64,000 nt of DNA, taken from NCBI GenBank assembly GCA_905221605.1, contig CAJNDS010000623.1, positions 7,501 through 71,500 of the forward strand. Reading direction: 5' to 3'. Shown here piece after piece: positions 63,975-64,000 of this stretch. The notes under the pieces are model-generated. The model was not told the DNA's origin and ran no database searches. It saw only the letters and a list, made by a program, of their open reading frames with translations. How positions within the stretch are numbered: position 1 is the stretch's first letter; each line of letters opens with the position of its first letter. The position numbers and the translations under genes were made by a program. This DNA comes from Symbiodinium natans. Its lineage: Eukaryota; Sar; Dinophyceae; Suessiales; Symbiodiniaceae.

Positions 63975-64000
63975 AAGAAGAAGAAGAAGAAGAAGAAGAA
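63975..64000 (+). repeat. (GAA)n microsatellite running off the window
   Basis: AAGAAGAAG units to the last base; the true length is unknown. Confidence 0.92.

Overview
The window looks like nuclear DNA of a dinoflagellate, most likely from the Symbiodiniaceae/Suessiales side. This is an inference. It rests on plant-type telomere heptamers (CCCTAAA/TTTAGGG) scattered through the interior in both orientations, a Copia-type polyprotein with extra enzyme domains of a kind I associate with dinoflagellates, a motif close to the dinoflagellate spliced leader inside its LTR, a 5S rRNA-like sequence closest to the dinoflagellate form I remember, and tens of kilobases with no convincing gene. No bacterial operon, ribosome binding site or CRISPR array was seen.

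Layout. (1) 639-10565 is a complete Ty1/Copia-class LTR retrotransposon on the minus strand. It has two apparently identical 230-bp LTRs, a 5-bp target duplication made of the telomere heptamer it landed in, a primer-binding site matching an initiator tRNA anticodon arm, a polypurine tract and one uninterrupted 3072-codon gag-pol frame. (2) 10.6-47.6 kb is a gene-poor stretch. It holds telomere-like tracts, four families of small palindromic elements, a 64-bp satellite (18.5-20.2 kb), a roughly 0.53-0.6-kb tandem repeat (20.2-21.5 kb), several low-complexity blocks and a 5S rRNA-like sequence (34.15 kb). (3) About 47.9-48.4 kb is a methyltransferase-like coding segment, the best host-gene candidate. 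(4) 49.8-57.4 kb is a 53-bp minisatellite in two large arrays, separated by a tandem segmental duplication that carries a tRNA-Leu and a tRNA-Ile-like gene. Both tRNAs are damaged in the first copy and intact in the second. (5) 57.4-64 kb is again gene-poor.

The most interesting object is the retrotransposon polyprotein. Besides gag, protease, integrase, reverse transcriptase and RNase H it carries a cytosine-methyltransferase-like domain before the integrase. Between integrase and reverse transcriptase it carries a domain with the HxD...H...R layout of 2-oxoglutarate/Fe(II) dioxygenases. It ends in a hydrophobic, probably membrane-spanning tail. A mobile element that may encode both a DNA-methylation-like and a base- or protein-oxidation-like activity, in a lineage known for modified bases in DNA, deserves a close look.

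Limits: dinoflagellate genes have many short exons and non-canonical splice sites, so real exons may be hidden in the stretches called empty. All similarity statements come from reading motifs, not from database searches.
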